Made by a program: the position numbers and the translations under genes. Below, in pieces: positions 35,516 to 48,729 of a stretch of DNA of 64,000 nucleotides (position 1 is the first letter of the stretch; each line of letters starts with the position of its first letter). The stretch is from Pelobates cultripes. Its lineage: Eukaryota > Chordata > Amphibia > Anura > Pelobatidae. A model generated the notes under the pieces. That model ran no database searches. It saw only the letters and a list, made by a program, of their open reading frames with translations, and was not told the DNA's origin. The stretch is from the NCBI GenBank assembly GCA_933207985.1, contig OW240913.1, forward strand, positions 100,922,496 through 100,986,495, read 5' to 3'.

Positions 35516-38500
35516 AGGTAAATAAATAATCATCCCAAAGTGAAAATCAGAATATCACAAAGAAGGATCACTTCTAACAGAAAGGCAAAGGCAGACACTT
35601 AGGGACTCAAATGACCCAAGATGACACATCCACCTAGCTGTGTCCATGATTGTAGCTAGCTAGACAGTGAAATGTACGAAAGCGACATCCTGGCCTTTGC
35701 CATTCCTAATACATGTAACGCGATGCCCCTTTAAATATAATATTTCATACTATGGAGATTTAAAAAGAAGGAGAAAACACGAAGTACAAAATTACAGAAA
35801 TAGGTAAAATATCCAGACTTGGTAAACGTTTCTCAAGGGTTAGTTTGAGATCAAAGTTTTTACATGTTAATGTAAATTGTATTCACTGGAAAACCTAGTG
35901 GGTTCATATTTTGCAGGGTATCAGTACCAGGACATATAACCCCTAGGTATGCTAACAACGAGTCACATCATTTTAAAATACACTGCACGGTTTATAGACT
36001 GTTACAGGAACTCTGTCATCAGATATTTTCTTTGATGAATTTTAAAACTGTTTAGTTTTTATAACAGAATGAAAGATTTCAAGCTAACCTCAAATTCGTT
36101 TGTCCGTGTGTTCAGCATCATCTGGCAGTTTAACAAGCATTACCTAAAAAGTAGAAGACTTAAAGCAAATCCGCACTTGTTTGGAAACTCCAGGTTCTGA
36201 TTGGCTGCTGGAATCAGCAATCTTATTTTATTTCATATATTTATTTTTAGTTTTATCGATAACGGTCATTAGACCAGTGAATCCTAATCTTTCTTGACAG
36301 CTCGGTGACCAAATCAACAATTATAAAAATAGCTCATAGACTCATTCTTAAACTGTAATGTAATCATATAAAACATTCTCATTAGAACAGTCCCAGTGTC
36401 AAAAGTATCCTTTTCCACTGGGGAACTGCTGCTACGTTAAGCAGTCTATAGAGGCTGTTCCAACCAATGGCTTGATAAGACAGTGGCATGGGAATCTAAT
36501 TTTGGGCCTTGATCCAGTGGCTTAGAACCAGTGAATTAGACTTTTTGGGGGAATTCCAAGATGACCAGTACCACACTGAAAAACAGTAGCAAGCAGAGCT
36601 AAAGTACAACAAACTGGTTAAATGGAAAGAATATTAATCTGTTGAGAATGATGTTTAGAAAAAAACTGGACAGCAGGAACATTCCACCTAGAAATCTATC
36701 CCTACATCTACTACTACTACATTTTAAAGGAACACTATAGCAGTAGACAAACCTATAATAATATTAATACATATTTATGCAGAAACCATCTCTGATATTC
36801 TCTCAAATTATCCTAAATATACACAGCCATACACAATTATGAATTGTCAGTTTTAAAGGTAACTGTCTTTTCTCTGGAATTTACATAAATGGAATAAAAC
36901 ATTACTTATAGTAACCTTTTTTTCATAAAATGCTATGTTCTCTTTTTGATTTATATTAACGATTTAGCAAATTACATCATAATCCAGTTCAGACAAGGCA
37001 AGGCAAGACCAGGGCAGACATTGCAAAAGACAAGGAGAAATAGAGACATTGTTTCATTTCTCCTCTCTCTCCGCTTGTTTTCTAAAAGCTCACTATATTG
37101 CTACCAGATGCAAAGGACAGGGCTTATAACAATGATTGACAGGGAACCAAAATGGAGGCACCCAGTGGCAAGTTAAAGGGGTTTGATTTTTTTTTTACAT
37201 TTAATTTTAAACTTCGAAACTCTCAAATGCATATTTTATAAATAGCATGTAAGTCAACATAATATTAAGAATCCTGGGAAGATTTTATAAAAATGCTTAT
37301 ATGAAAATAACACTTTGGTAATTTTATATTTAAATGAAATCCTCTAAATAAATACAAACAAAATACCAAAAGAAAAGGATAACAGTTTTGACAGAGGGAT
37401 GCAGACTTACATGTGGTGCTTAATGTGGTACCTTTAAAGAGGGAGATGATTGATGAGAATTAAATAACTTAATTAAGTAAACAAAGCTGCCATTAATTAG
37501 CAACAATTTCATGTAATGAATTCTAATATAAATATACCTGTATAATTAAGTGTAAATATTAATTTACTAGTCCCGAGGCCTTGTTACAGCATCACACTCT
37601 TGAAGCCAGACTGCCAGAACACCCCATAAGCAATTTTGGCCAATCATGTGCAATATTAATATCCACATGATGGCTTTAAAGTGGGCCATTAGATTTACAG
37701 TGTCATTAACCTTGCAGGAGAAAAAAAAAGGCTGTTTTGGAATAAATGTATGGCTCCTGTTGGGTTTCGGGTATCCAGTGCATGAGGAAATACTGACAGA
37801 GGTCATTGTGGCCTAATCTTTCATTCAGCCCCAAAGCTGTCAGGCATATCCCCAGATGTCTGAGTCCTAGATATAAATTTTCATTATCCAGCCGAACAAG
37901 GGCAGAGGTGCAACAAATTAATTTTTTAACCAATCAAATTAGAGTTTGTTGCCGGATTCTGTGTAAACACTAATTCTGTGAAGTTTTCTTGTGGTCATTT
38001 ATCTGCAACTATATCAAGCAAGAATTGCTGAAACTGTAAAGATTTTTAAATCAAATTATTGCTTTTGTAATTGGGTTGGGGATAGAGTAAAATATAATAA
38101 ACTTAATGTTGAGAGTCAAATTGGGTCTTCTAGGAAACAATTAGATTTTTTGCTTTTGCCTTTAAAAATGCAAAAGAACTTTATAAATGAGGGAATCAAA
38201 CATCTGCCTTAATATGACATGAATCCAATAATTTATGATCATTGAATAAGTTACATTTTAGACTTCATAAATCATGACTTGGATGTGCAATAAAAATGGT
38301 GTTAGGCAAGACCACGGCTGGCGAAAATAGCAATATGATGGATTTCCCAGAGATCGTGGATAAATATTTGTAAAATCCCCCTCAAATTTTGAGAAAACAT
38401 TGAACATTTAGACAATATGCTATCTGAAAGATCAAAAAAAAATAACAGCCCCTCCTCCGCCATTCTTGTCTTGTTCTCAGAGTTATTTCAGGGACTGCAT

Positions 38501-38667
38501 TCTACAGTTTTTTTTTTTTAATGTTTGTAATAGATTTATTTTCATAGATCAAGAAAACCTAGATTGCTGCGTTTATTCATTAATTTATAGAAAACTAACC
38601 AAAGCATTGCAATTTTAGGTCAAAAAAGCAATTTTTTTCCATTTTACTTTTTTTAATCCAAAATATG
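35516..38667. other. Unique AT-rich DNA; MITE end and possible conserved block
   Basis: No gene seen. TTAA plus AGGAACACTATAG at 36724-36740 is the left end of a TTAA MITE; its right end could not be placed (perhaps near 37175). 37440-37950 has non-repetitive mixed composition with ACTTAATTAAGTAAAC and CCATTAATTAG words and resembles a conserved non-coding element, unverified. Confidence 0.4.
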
Positions 38668-38832
38668 TCTATTACTAGAGTGTAAGCTCCTTTGACCACT
38701 GCTTTTTTAACCTAGTGTCTTTCAACATATTTTTGTATGTCAATTACTTCACTTATGTTCAGTTACTCCAATTTGATAATTGTAAAACGCTGTGGAAAAT
38801 GTTGGTGCTGTATAAATGCTAGCGATAATAAT
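38668..38832 (+). mobile_element. 3' tail of an L2/CR1-like LINE
   Basis: Contains AGAGTGTAAGCTCCTTTGA and ACGCTGTGGAAAATGTTGGT followed by GCTGTATAAATGC and GATAATAAT. This corresponds to the 3' end of the LINE at 48730-50379 (GTACAGTGCTAAGGAATTTT, GCGCAATATAAATAATAAT). It is 5' truncated to about 165 bp, as usual for such LINEs. Confidence 0.75.
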
Positions 38833-38961
38833 TCTCCATAATTTCTAGATATGTGACGTAGTGGTGGGCTTAACACGATGTAGCCATATGGTGTAACTGA
38901 ATCCCCATGCTTCTTGCTTGCCAAGATAGAAGATTTAGGTAGCTTTGTGAAACTGAAAAAG

Positions 38962-38988
38962 TATGTGTGTGTGTGTGTGTGTGTGTGC
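38962..38988 (+). repeat. (GT)n microsatellite
   Basis: About 13 TG units after GTA. Short open frame across it is an artefact. Confidence 0.95.
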
Positions 38989-39392
38989 TTGCTGTTCCTT
39001 AATTTGTATTTGTATACATTGTGTTGTTTACGGCAGTACCACTGCTGAGAAATACATGTTTAGGGTGTGCCCCCAATTCCCCGTTTTTTATAATTTTGTA
39101 GTTTGTCAGCATCCTGTGTCATCTTTCACTCTGATCTACTGTTATAAGTAACTGAAAGGAAAAGCATAAGGACTATTTCACTTTCAGGCTACTAGGTTGT
39201 AGAGATGGGTAACATTTTCCAAATGGACTTGACATATTCAGCCCCCCCCCCTCTTTTTTTATGAAAAAACAAAGCATATTCTGCACCAGGACAATTTGTT
39301 CTGTAAATTAACAGCCAAATGCTTACATTGGAAGTGGTAGCAAAGAATGCTATGTGCAATATATCTCATCATGTGACTTAAGTACTAATATA

Positions 39393-40236
39393 CCGTATAT
39401 ACTCGCGTATAAGCCGAGTTTTTCTGCACATTTTTTGTGCTGAAAAACCCCAACTCGGCTTATACTTGAGTCAGTCTGTATTATGGCAATTTATATTGCC
39501 ATAATACAGACCAGGACCGCCGGGCTCAGTACAAGCCCGACGGTCCTGTTGGGGGCTGCCAGCGAGCTCTTACTTACCTTCCTGCAGCTCCCCCACTGAA
39601 CTGCCAATGCCACTGGACCACCAGGGATTTAATATTATTATATTTTAATAATAATAAAATATTATTAAAATTATATTATTATTATTATTTTAATATTTTC
39701 ATTATTTTTTTTAAATGGATGACCAGGCAACAAGCAGGGAGGGGGGACAAAAAAAATGCAAATATTAAAATAATAATAATATTATTAAAATAATATAATA
39801 TTAAAATAATAATAATATAATAATAATAATATAATAAAAATTTTTTTAACTAAAATGCCCTCCCCTCATCCAGTTTACACACACTGCACAAACACACACT
39901 GCATTATATAAACACTGCATTATATACACACACACACACACAACACACAAACACACACACACTGCATTCATTATATATACACACACAAACACACACTGCA
40001 TTCATTATATACACACACAAACACACACTCTGCATTCATTCTATACACACACTGTAAATAAATATTCAATTAATGTAATTTTATTGGGATCTAATTTAAT
40101 TTAGAAATTTACCAGTAGCTGCTGCATTTCCCACCCTAGGCTTATACTCGAGTCAATACGTTTTCCCAGTTTTTTGTGGTAAAATTAGGGGCCTCGGCTT
40201 ATATTCGGGTCGGCTTATACTCAAGTATATACGGGG
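39393..40236. mobile_element. TA-flanked non-autonomous DNA element
   Basis: Left CCGTATATACTCGCGTATAA, right TTATACTCAAGTATATACGG then GG. TA flanks both ends (39391-39392, 40237-40238), which fits Tc1/mariner-type insertion but is weak evidence in AT-rich DNA. AAGCCGAG / CTCGGCTT boxes recur at both ends and form subterminal hairpins (39401-39475 and 40140-40225). The interior is ATTATTAA low-complexity (39625-39845) and CA plus TGCATTCATTATATAC repeats (39880-40050). Confidence 0.75.
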
Positions 40237-40238
40237 TA

Positions 40239-42133
40239 AATTATACTAGGAAAAGGCCATATTATCTCACAAATAAGTATTGGTTTATGATAGGGTCCCT
40301 TTAAAAATCTCAACTACCACTTTCTTATGCATAAAAACTCCAAATCCACATCCTACCTTATTTTATAAACTGTCTAAATTGTGAATTAAGTACTCCCAGT
40401 TTTGCCCCAGGAATCCAGCCCATTCGGGATCAACAATCCATGTTTGAATACTTTGTGTTAACTGTGAAATCAGCAATCTAAAACTGTCTCTTCTCTACAT
40501 CCCTCTGCTTCTACTTACATGATTTTCTTTGCCACCTACGGTTTGTTTGCAAAACCTTAATTGAAGCAGTCTTTCACTGCTCACACTCTTGTCCAATAAA
40601 TAGACTGCTTGTTTGAGTGGGAAAGTGCTCTTTGTAGTTTGTATTTTGAACATTAGCCCCTGGCTTTTAATGTATAGTTCAAAATGTAGACAAAACAGGT
40701 ATACCACTTTCTCGACACATGTAGCAAGTCAAGGATAACAGAGAGACAGAATACGAAAGGACAAGCCGAGGTCAAGGGACAATGAAGACAGAGTAAACAT
40801 TAGAAAAGCCAAGTTCGGTAACTAGAAATAATTGGACACAGTATATCGCGCTATTGGGCTAACAAAGACCACAACAGAGCACCAATACAAGGGGGAGGTA
40901 AGTTTAAATAGGATTAGGACAAACCTGATTCACTAGCTTTAAATTAGAATTTACTATAACACGTGGAACGTATCTTGACCTTCCACTTAGGCAATGTCAT
41001 CATCACGCGCCAAGTCAGGTGGCTGACTCGGACGCTTACTTAAGGATGCTGCACGTGAGTGTGCAGCGTCACAAACACTGCTGTCGGGACTGAACACAGC
41101 CGCGAGTGGTGAGGAAGTTCCAGAAGCCACAGCTCGCGGCGGGTGGCACAGTGAAGTTGCCGCGAGCGGGGCACAGGTGCCAGAAGCCGGCACTCACGGC
41201 GAGAGGTCAGCCAAGGGTGCAGCGAGCAGTGCGCAGCCAACAGAAGCCGCTGCTCGCGGGGACCTGACACCAACCATATGCGTGTCAGCAGCACAGAAGC
41301 ACAGCAGCACACACCTGAGCACATGCACTTCACCATATGTGGTCAAGCGTCAGGCAAGTATTTGTTGGCTATTAAAACTTTGCGACAGGGATGGAACAAA
41401 ACTTCTTGTTTCTATAGGATGCACAGGGATTTAGCTGTTGACCTATGTACACTAAATCAGAGGGTGGTGTTTTTTAGGTTAGTGGCAGCCGGTAATGAGT
41501 AGCGACAGGGTTGGAAACTAGTCACTAAGTAGGTTAGTGTCTCCTAAAATAAGTAATGGGAGTTAGCTGTTAGTGACTAGCTTTCAGGATTGGAAACTAA
41601 TTTTGAAATGTTGCAGTCGGGAAACACTAACAGTTATGGTAACAAGTAGCATCTGATCTTTGAAAAGTAGCAACAAGGTTGTAAACGACCCGTAAGTGTG
41701 CTTTCAGCCCTCTCACAACATGTTATAGCAACATCATTTCTTCAGACACCCTGGCAAAACTGCCTCACATGGTGAAAGGTAAAAAGAAGTAGATGAAGGA
41801 ATCGATAGCCAACAATGGGAATCGTTATTATTCAATATGTGTGAAATATTCAAAAGTTTCAATCATTGCAAAGCAAGTAGAAAGCTACTACTGCAACTCT
41901 TATAATAATAATAATAACAACACTAATAATATGGGGTCAGGACCCAAGTTCCATCTTACAATATTCTGGGACTGATGCACAGTAATTTTAGAATCTTGCC
42001 AGGCACTAATTTTATAGTTTTAGTATGCACAGCACTTAACCCAGTAAACCAAAGGTCACCCTGACACTCTAGCTCCAGACCACAGCCAGCCTACTGGACA
42101 CTAAGTCCACCTCAAAGGAATGTTCTAAAGTTA
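40239..42133. other. Unique DNA with a GC-rich tandem block
   Basis: No gene seen. 40740-40900 (GACAAGCCGAGGTCAAGGGA ...) and 60355-60480 share a GAGGTCAGG-type vocabulary and may be fragments of one dispersed repeat. 41090-41270 holds about three diverged units of roughly 63 bp with CCAGAAGCCRSMRCTCRCGG boxes. (AAT)n at 41903-41922. Confidence 0.45.
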
Positions 42134-42148
42134 TAAATACTAACTTGT

Positions 42149-44017
42149 TTTAAATAGGTTTTTATTGTCGTTACATTGTATAAGCGGACATCAAGCATAT
42201 TATTACGAAAGCATCCGGTCGCCTACGCAGAGGCGTATGCATATTGGTACCAGTAAACGGCACGTTTGCATTTAGTTTAGTGAAGCAGGCGTGTACTCTG
42301 TGTACTTTGAAACATATTTCCTGGGTTTGCAGGACCTAGTGTGATTTGGGTTTGTGTGTTCGCCTCGTGTGAGCTAGTTTGCGTAGGTGTTTTGTGGTGG
42401 CTAGTTTGTGCTGGTGCTTTTTCTTAGCTGGTTCGTGTAGTCGCCTCATGTTGGTTGTCTGTGTAGTTGCGCTGAGTTGGCTGGTTTGCGTTGCTGCTTT
42501 GGGTTATCTGGTTTGTGTAGTTGCTTTGCGTTTGTTTGCTTTTATTGTTGTCTCGCATTAGCTAATATGTTGTAGGTATGATTATCTTTTATCTGTGTAA
42601 TCCTTGCGTATGTATCCTATGTAGTCGTGGTGGTGCCTGCGCAGCTGGATTGCGCATTGGATATCTGGTATGGACTAGCACTTGTTTAGCCATCGGGTGT
42701 GACCCTTGCGTTGGTATATTAGTCCTATCATCCAGGTGGGCAATATCGGTATTCTCGCTAAAATTGGCCGTGCGCCTGTTCACGTTTGTTGTGGGTAGTA
42801 AGAGTGTTTTCGTGGTTCAGTGAGTATTGGTTCATGTGATCGTATCCGTGTGACGTTGATGCATTTGCATAGCTTAATGCGGGTGGGTTGTTGGTTTATG
42901 CCTGTGTTTTACCAAGCGGAGTCTACTCCGTCTCGGTGGTGTTGATGTTCGTGTATGCGTGTGTAGCGGTGCGATTGTTGAGGGACTGTGCAGCCTCGTA
43001 TGTTGCGTGTGTATTCTGTAGTTCTTCTCCCGTGTAGTGTGGTTTTGGGAGTCTCGGTCCGGAGCTTCTGTCACGAGTCTTGGTATGCTGGTGGGTAGTG
43101 TATGGGGGTCTCTACCGGGATCGTACGTAATGTAGTTAGTAGAAGTTTTGTGTATGGTTGTACGTCCGGGTACATGTGCGTCTCCCCCTAGGGTTTGTGT
43201 TTGTGTGTTGCCCGTTTTGGGCACTTGTCTGGGTCGGAGGAGAGAGGAAAGGAGGAAAAGGGAGAGAGAGGGAGAGGAGAGAAAGATAAAAAAAGAATTA
43301 TTTAGTATGGGGGGGGGGCATGCGAGTGGCTTAGCCATCTGGCCATTCTTTGTCTCTCGTCCCCATTCCGGGATGTCCCGCCCCGTCGGTGCCCCGGGTG
43401 ATCTCCTTCACATGTCCGTGGGCTCCTCCCGGTGGGCTGGTGTATTCAAGAGCGTCACAAATTCGTCTGAGGCGATGTGTCTCAGCCAGTAGAACCATCT
43501 TTTTATATGTTTCTCTTTTGCGTTTGCTGTCGTTGCCTTCAGGTCTTCGAATTTCCGGGTGTCCTCCACCTCCTCCACCCAGCGCCTGAGTGAGGGGGTG
43601 TGGGGTTGCCTCCAGAAGATCGGGATTGTTGCTTTTGCTGCGTTGAGGAGCCTCGGTATCACAGATCGTTTATACGCTGGTGCGGGTATTGTTGTATGGT
43701 GTAGTAGGAAGAGCGCTGGTGCCACCGGGATGTTTTCGCCTGTGGTTTCGTTAATCACTCGGCCCACCGTTTCCCAGAACGGCCGGATGAGGGCGCAGTG
43801 CCACCATAAGTGAAGAAATGTCCCCGTCTCCAGTCCGCATCACCAGCATGTGTTTGGTTTCGAGCTGTCTCTAGTATGTAGGTTCGCTGGGGTGATGTAC
43901 CATCTCGTAAATACTTTATATGAATTTTCTTGAAGTCTTGCTGATCCTGGAGTCTTCTGGATGAGTCTAATGATTTTGTCCCAGTCTGCGTCTATGAGCG
44001 TTATGTCCAGATCCTCT
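42149..44017 (-). mobile_element. 5'-truncated L1-like LINE
   Basis: Bounded by the 15-bp target duplication TAAATACTAACTTGT (42134-42148 and 44018-44032). The minus-strand 3' end carries AATAAA (42161-42166) and a short A-rich tail against the left duplication. The 5' part encodes the end of ORF2; the remaining 1.25 kb is a 3' untranslated region full of GTTTGTGTAGTTGC-like words on the plus strand. A clean TPRT insertion. Confidence 0.9.
43408..44017 (-). pseudogene. L1 ORF2 C-terminal fragment (one stop)
   Basis: Reading from 44017 leftward the frame gives YKVFTRWYITPANLH, then CW*CG, then TFLHLWWHC, then FWRQPHTPSLRRWVEEV near 43590-43630, and stops at 43408. The C-x-x-C...H...C arrangement is the ORF2 C-terminal zinc-knuckle-like region, and YKxFTRWY is a hallmark of the segment before it. 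A TGA stands where CGA (Arg) would be expected between the first two cysteines (about 43847). Upstream endonuclease and reverse transcriptase domains are missing through 5' truncation. Confidence 0.88.
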
Positions 44018-44032
44018 TAAATACTAACTTGT

Positions 44033-45728
44033 ATTTCTAAACGGTTTGCCTAACTATTTAGATTATTGCTCCACTCCCCAAAAAATTAAATAAAGAAGAT
44101 TTACCAACCCTATATCAAATGACCAATTGGCTATGGCTGCCGCTTCACTAAAACTGAGAACATCATGTAGCCCCCATAAGGAAGCATTGGGGGCTACCAC
44201 ACATGCAGAGGAGCCCATATAAGGAAGCACTGGGGACTACTCTGCATTCAAAGCAATGCATCTCCATACAGGTTCTCCATGCAGAACATGGAGAGGCAGT
44301 GAGTACATTGCTGGGACTGTAATTGTTCTTAAGGTTAGAATGGCAGTGTAAGTCATTGCTAGAAATATATATAAAGATGCAGGTCACAGCAAAGGTCTGA
44401 TATGGATGTCCAGTGTAAATAATAAACAAGATATACTGTGTTTTCTGATTTCCAACAAGTAATAGTCTACACACCTTCGTTAATTACACTTTCTGTGTAA
44501 TACTCAAACCTGGAATTTTCCACACAGTGGGTACATTCATTTAAACACAACTTCTTTCTTGAAACAGTTCTTCTCAGTATTTTAGATTTCTAAACACATC
44601 AAGCATAGCTGCCTTTCACAGCAGTCACGGAGATAATTGTGTTTGTATAATTGCCAAACGACAGGTTACCATGATTGCACAATTACATTTTCTCTTTGAT
44701 CAACTGTTGGGACAAAAGTTTTTTTTGTGTTTTTTTTTCATGTAAGGAAAGGTTTTGGAAAGTTTGGAGGGCTCCCTCATTTCACATGGGCTACAGTACA
44801 GGTACGGTTACAGAATTAGATTTGATGTCCTTGATTCCAAACAAGATGAAGCATATGGAGGGTGATATATTTCACTCAGGCAGATACACTTGTTGAATCC
44901 ATAACATGAAAGTTTTTATTTTTTTAAACTCATTCAGCATATTTATTTTTTAAAATTAAACTGGATAATACTGGATTAATAGACCCTAAACAAACAGTGC
45001 ATTTATTTCCAACTGGCACTCAGTAGGAAGCTAAATGTACGGCTGGCCAATCATTATTGGTGTATAATGGCATCAGATGTAGAACCAACATGCAGCAGAC
45101 CCACATTTCAATATCCCAGCCATTTACTTGTGCATAATCCCCCTCTTGTTCTGTAACTTTTCTGGCATAACAATTAGGTAAGAGACTACATTTCTGATGG
45201 TTTAGTAGGAATGGAATACATTGGATCATCTGTTATTGCAGGCATCTAAAGGAGTGCATTCAATGCATTTTGCTTATTTTAAAAAGTCTGATGTATATTA
45301 CAAATGAATAAAATTAAATATTACGCTAATATAAAAAAAAGAAAAGAAATTTAGGGTATTGCATTACTGACTGTACACGTGTGACATTATAGGCATAATG
45401 ACAACTAGTCAGCTTATCCATGAAAGCAATTGTCCCTTGTAGATAATGGACAGTTATTTTGTGGAGACAGTGAGGTATACCAGAATTAAGAACTGAAAAA
45501 AGGAGATGGAAATGCACATGACTTTCTTTATAGAATTAAGGCTCTAAACAGATATATTTGGTCACTAACTGGATACACCCTAGGCCTAAAGATAAATTCC
45601 CAGCTGTTGCAAAACAAAACTTCAATGATATTTTTTCCTTGAGGTTTTCAATGCATCATGGCCATTGTAGTTTCAAACTAGTTGGAGACATTTTTTTGGC
45701 CTACTCTGCTCTAGGGTCAAAAGGTATA
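44033..45728. other. Unique DNA, no gene seen
   Basis: 44165-44290 contains two diverged copies of a GGAAGCAYTGGGGRCTAC word about 60 bp apart, perhaps a repeat scrap. The 103-codon minus-strand frame at 44163-44474 has no recognisable domain. Confidence 0.45.
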
Positions 45729-45932
45729 CAGTATCTCACAAAAGTGAGCACACCCCTCACATTTTTGTAAATATTTTATTATATGACACTCTGCTACAAG
45801 GTAAAGTTGTAAGTGGACAGCCTGTATAGCAGTGGAAATTTGCTGTCATTTCTTCAGTGTTGTCACATTAAAAGTTATAATAAAATATTTACAAAAATGT
45901 AAGGGGAGGACTCACTTTTATGAGATACTCAA
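45729..45932. mobile_element. Tc1-derived MITE
   Basis: Left CAGTATCTCACAAAAGTGAG with TA before it (45727-45728); right CTCACTTTTATGAGATACTC. The inverted ends extend through CCTCACATTTTTGTAAATAT. The interior retains AGCAGTGGAAATTTGCTGTC and TCAGTGTTGTCACATTAAAA, consistent with an internally deleted Tc1-family element. About 204 bp, no transposase. Confidence 0.85.
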
Positions 45933-47131
45933 TATAAAAAAAAAAATTAGAACCACACAACACTGGCAAGTATGAGATTGGGAAGGTTGTGAGAGCCTTA
46001 AAGGGGTGCATTGCTGGAGGCTACCATAATGGTCAAGCCCATTCGGAAAGGCGGCAGGTCCACTGTCACATGCTGAAGGAGCATGCCACCTTGGGTCAAC
46101 CAGGCTCACTGACTGCCTATCTGGCAAATTCCTATCATAAAATACCACGCAGAGAGTGCCTATTCTCTTGTTATGATAATGTAAGGTAATTATTAATCTC
46201 ATGGAGGTGACTGGCCTTCTTGTCTTGCACCTGTTTTACAAGTGTAGGCCCTCTCTGGAAAAAATATATTTTTTTATTTTCTTTAAAATATTATCAGCAA
46301 CAAAATGTGTTTAAACTGCACTTGGCAGTTGAATTATCTAGTGTGAACAGAGTGCTGCTGCTACTAAATGTAAACCAATTAGGAGCTTAATTAACCTTGA
46401 GGATGAGACAATTATCTCCATACCAATAGGCCCACGTGATTCACTCTTACTCTTTACCTTCTATTAACCAAAAAAACAAAACTAAAAAAAACCTTGTATA
46501 TTTAGCCTGGGAAGTGACAAACTGCATATGTTAAATAGCACATTTACTCAATGGACAGATTGTGCCTTAAAAACAAAAGAAGGCTTAGATAGAATAGTTT
46601 CAACTAACAATACAAGATTAGTGCTAAAACAACCGGAGGATTGGTGGATTTATGCAAAAATATGCTTGTTTTTTAGCACTTACATCAGAAGAACACAATT
46701 GATATTCCTCAATACTTTCAAATATATTTCATATTTAGTGTTATTCTTATGACAATTATTATTCTGGCTTATATGTCTAGTTTCTAGTTTTATAGGCACC
46801 AAGTTTAAATAAAACAAAGTTCCTAGCTGATTTATACCATTCTCTAGAGTTCATGCCATACAGTGCATATATATATTATAATTAAGCAGATGAAAAATAT
46901 TTATACGGGGAATACTTAATATGACATATGTGTGTTCGGGAACATGTTAGACTTGGAGAAATTGCACATGTGATAAGTAAATTAACCAAAATATGATGTC
47001 AAGTTTTTATGTGGGGCATGATGAAATATTTTAAGAAGATTTCACAAATTAAATACAATATAGATATAATGGAACTAATTATAACTTTCTATTTGTGAGT
47101 GTAATAAAAGTAAAACAATAAAATAAGTCTA

Positions 47132-47175
<44 letters not shown>

Positions 47176-48100
47176 TTAGCAGTGAGATTTAAAAGTAGTT
47201 ATTAACCCATTAAGAACCAAAAATGGCTATTGCATCTTTGAGGAACAGATGCTAAATAGGTCTTTAAGATCTCTGTTATAATAATGACAAAGGTTCCCAT
47301 TGGTCCTTTAGATGTTAAAATAATTTTTAAGCAATTCTCAGTTTTGAAAATGAAAAATAGATTGAAGAATAATTTCGAAAAATAATTCACGGTATTCAGC
47401 TGGGCCATGTATGTTTGTTGCACGCTCTGCTGAATTCCATGGCAATTGCTCCTTATTTAGGCGCCAATTAAATCCGCTTTCCAAATGATACAGTTAGACA
47501 AACTTTCCCATTAAAGTCTATGGGAATTTTTGTAGAAAAATAATTTTGATAGTTTTTCTAGCAATATTAGGTCATTTGCAAAGCTTATTAAATCAATTCA
47601 TTAGGTAGCTATTTTCCCTAGAATAGCACCTGCCTTTGTTTTTCACAATAGAGTATAATAGAATATATATTACCTAAAGTTGACTTTTATTTAAATCCTG
47701 AAAACAATTATTAAAAATCAGCAAACATGTTAAAAGAATTCTAAAGTGTTAGAAATACAATTCCTAACGCTTTAGGGTCACTATTCCTAGTTATATAGGT
47801 CCCCATCCAACACGTGCAATTACAACTAATAAAAGGTTTTTACTTACCATATCCGAATTCCCTTGGTCCCTTAGCTCAGTTTTTCTTCACCCAGATCATC
47901 GAGGAGACATGGTGTTACAAACGCTCTTTTCCTCAGACGTTTGCCACGAACTCCTGGAGAAGCTGGCCTCCTGCCCACCGACTATGGTGCAGGTCTGAGA
48001 CCCTGTTCAGGAGTTACCATGCAAAGCGACCATTAGAAGCATTCCCTGGTGCCCCTGGCACTTTCCCTTCATTCGAATGGAACCGAACGCTAGCTTCCTG
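45933..48100. other. Unique AT-rich DNA, no gene seen
   Basis: Contains an (AT)(GT)n microsatellite at 47130-47173 and two similar TAGCAATATTAGGTC / AAAGTCTATGGGAATTTTTG words. The overlapping plus and minus frames at 45918-46202 have no domain I recognise. Confidence 0.45.
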
Positions 48101-48729
48101 GCGGCCGCTCGCATGAACCAAACCCATGAATGGTCCTCAGCGGTACTTAGCTGCGATCGTTATGGAACTAATTTCGGCGTGAGGACTTCGTGGGTCCCCG
48201 GTCACGTCAGCGGTACTTAGCCGCGAATGTTATGGAACGGTTTTCGGCATGAGGTGACCGTGTGGTTCCCAGGCAACTTGAACTGCTTTGCAACCCGCCA
48301 GGAGAGCGCTTTTTGGAGGGAATGTGCCTAAGACTAAGGGGTACAAATGCTACATGAGAGCAAGGCAGAGCACCCCATATTGCAGCCACAGGAGCTCTCG
48401 AATGTTGACTTGAAATAGCACCAAACGCCCTAGAACTATTTTGGGGATAAGACCACGTGTACGGCCGGTCAGAACTTTAACACGGTGGCATTTTCCCTAC
48501 ACCGCATAGATATGAGCACTATTTGGAGAACCTGGGTGCTCAGATCAGGGCTATTGGGGATGTATTATTTGTGGGTTAATTGAATATTTTTATGATGTTT
48601 TGGGGTATTTTTATGTTTTTGTGTGTGCCTCTCTGTTCCTGGGAGATAATTAGCTTACCGGTCTTTAATGCAATTATCTCCCAGGCATGGAGGCCCCATG
48701 CTGGGGGTTGTGTATATAAGCAGGCAACT
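48101..48729 (+). mobile_element. LTR-like segment, interrupted
   Basis: GC-rich, unlike its surroundings. CAGCGGTACTTAGCYGCGA with TTCGGCRTGAGG occurs twice at a 70-bp spacing (48139, 48209). Further on, CCTGGGAGATAATT is mirrored by AATTATCTCCCAGG (48638-48686), followed by a TATATAAG box (48713). The order palindrome then TATA box resembles a retroelement LTR promoter. The LINE starts directly after, and 50381-50735 may be the displaced remainder. No ends or target duplication were found. Confidence 0.35.
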
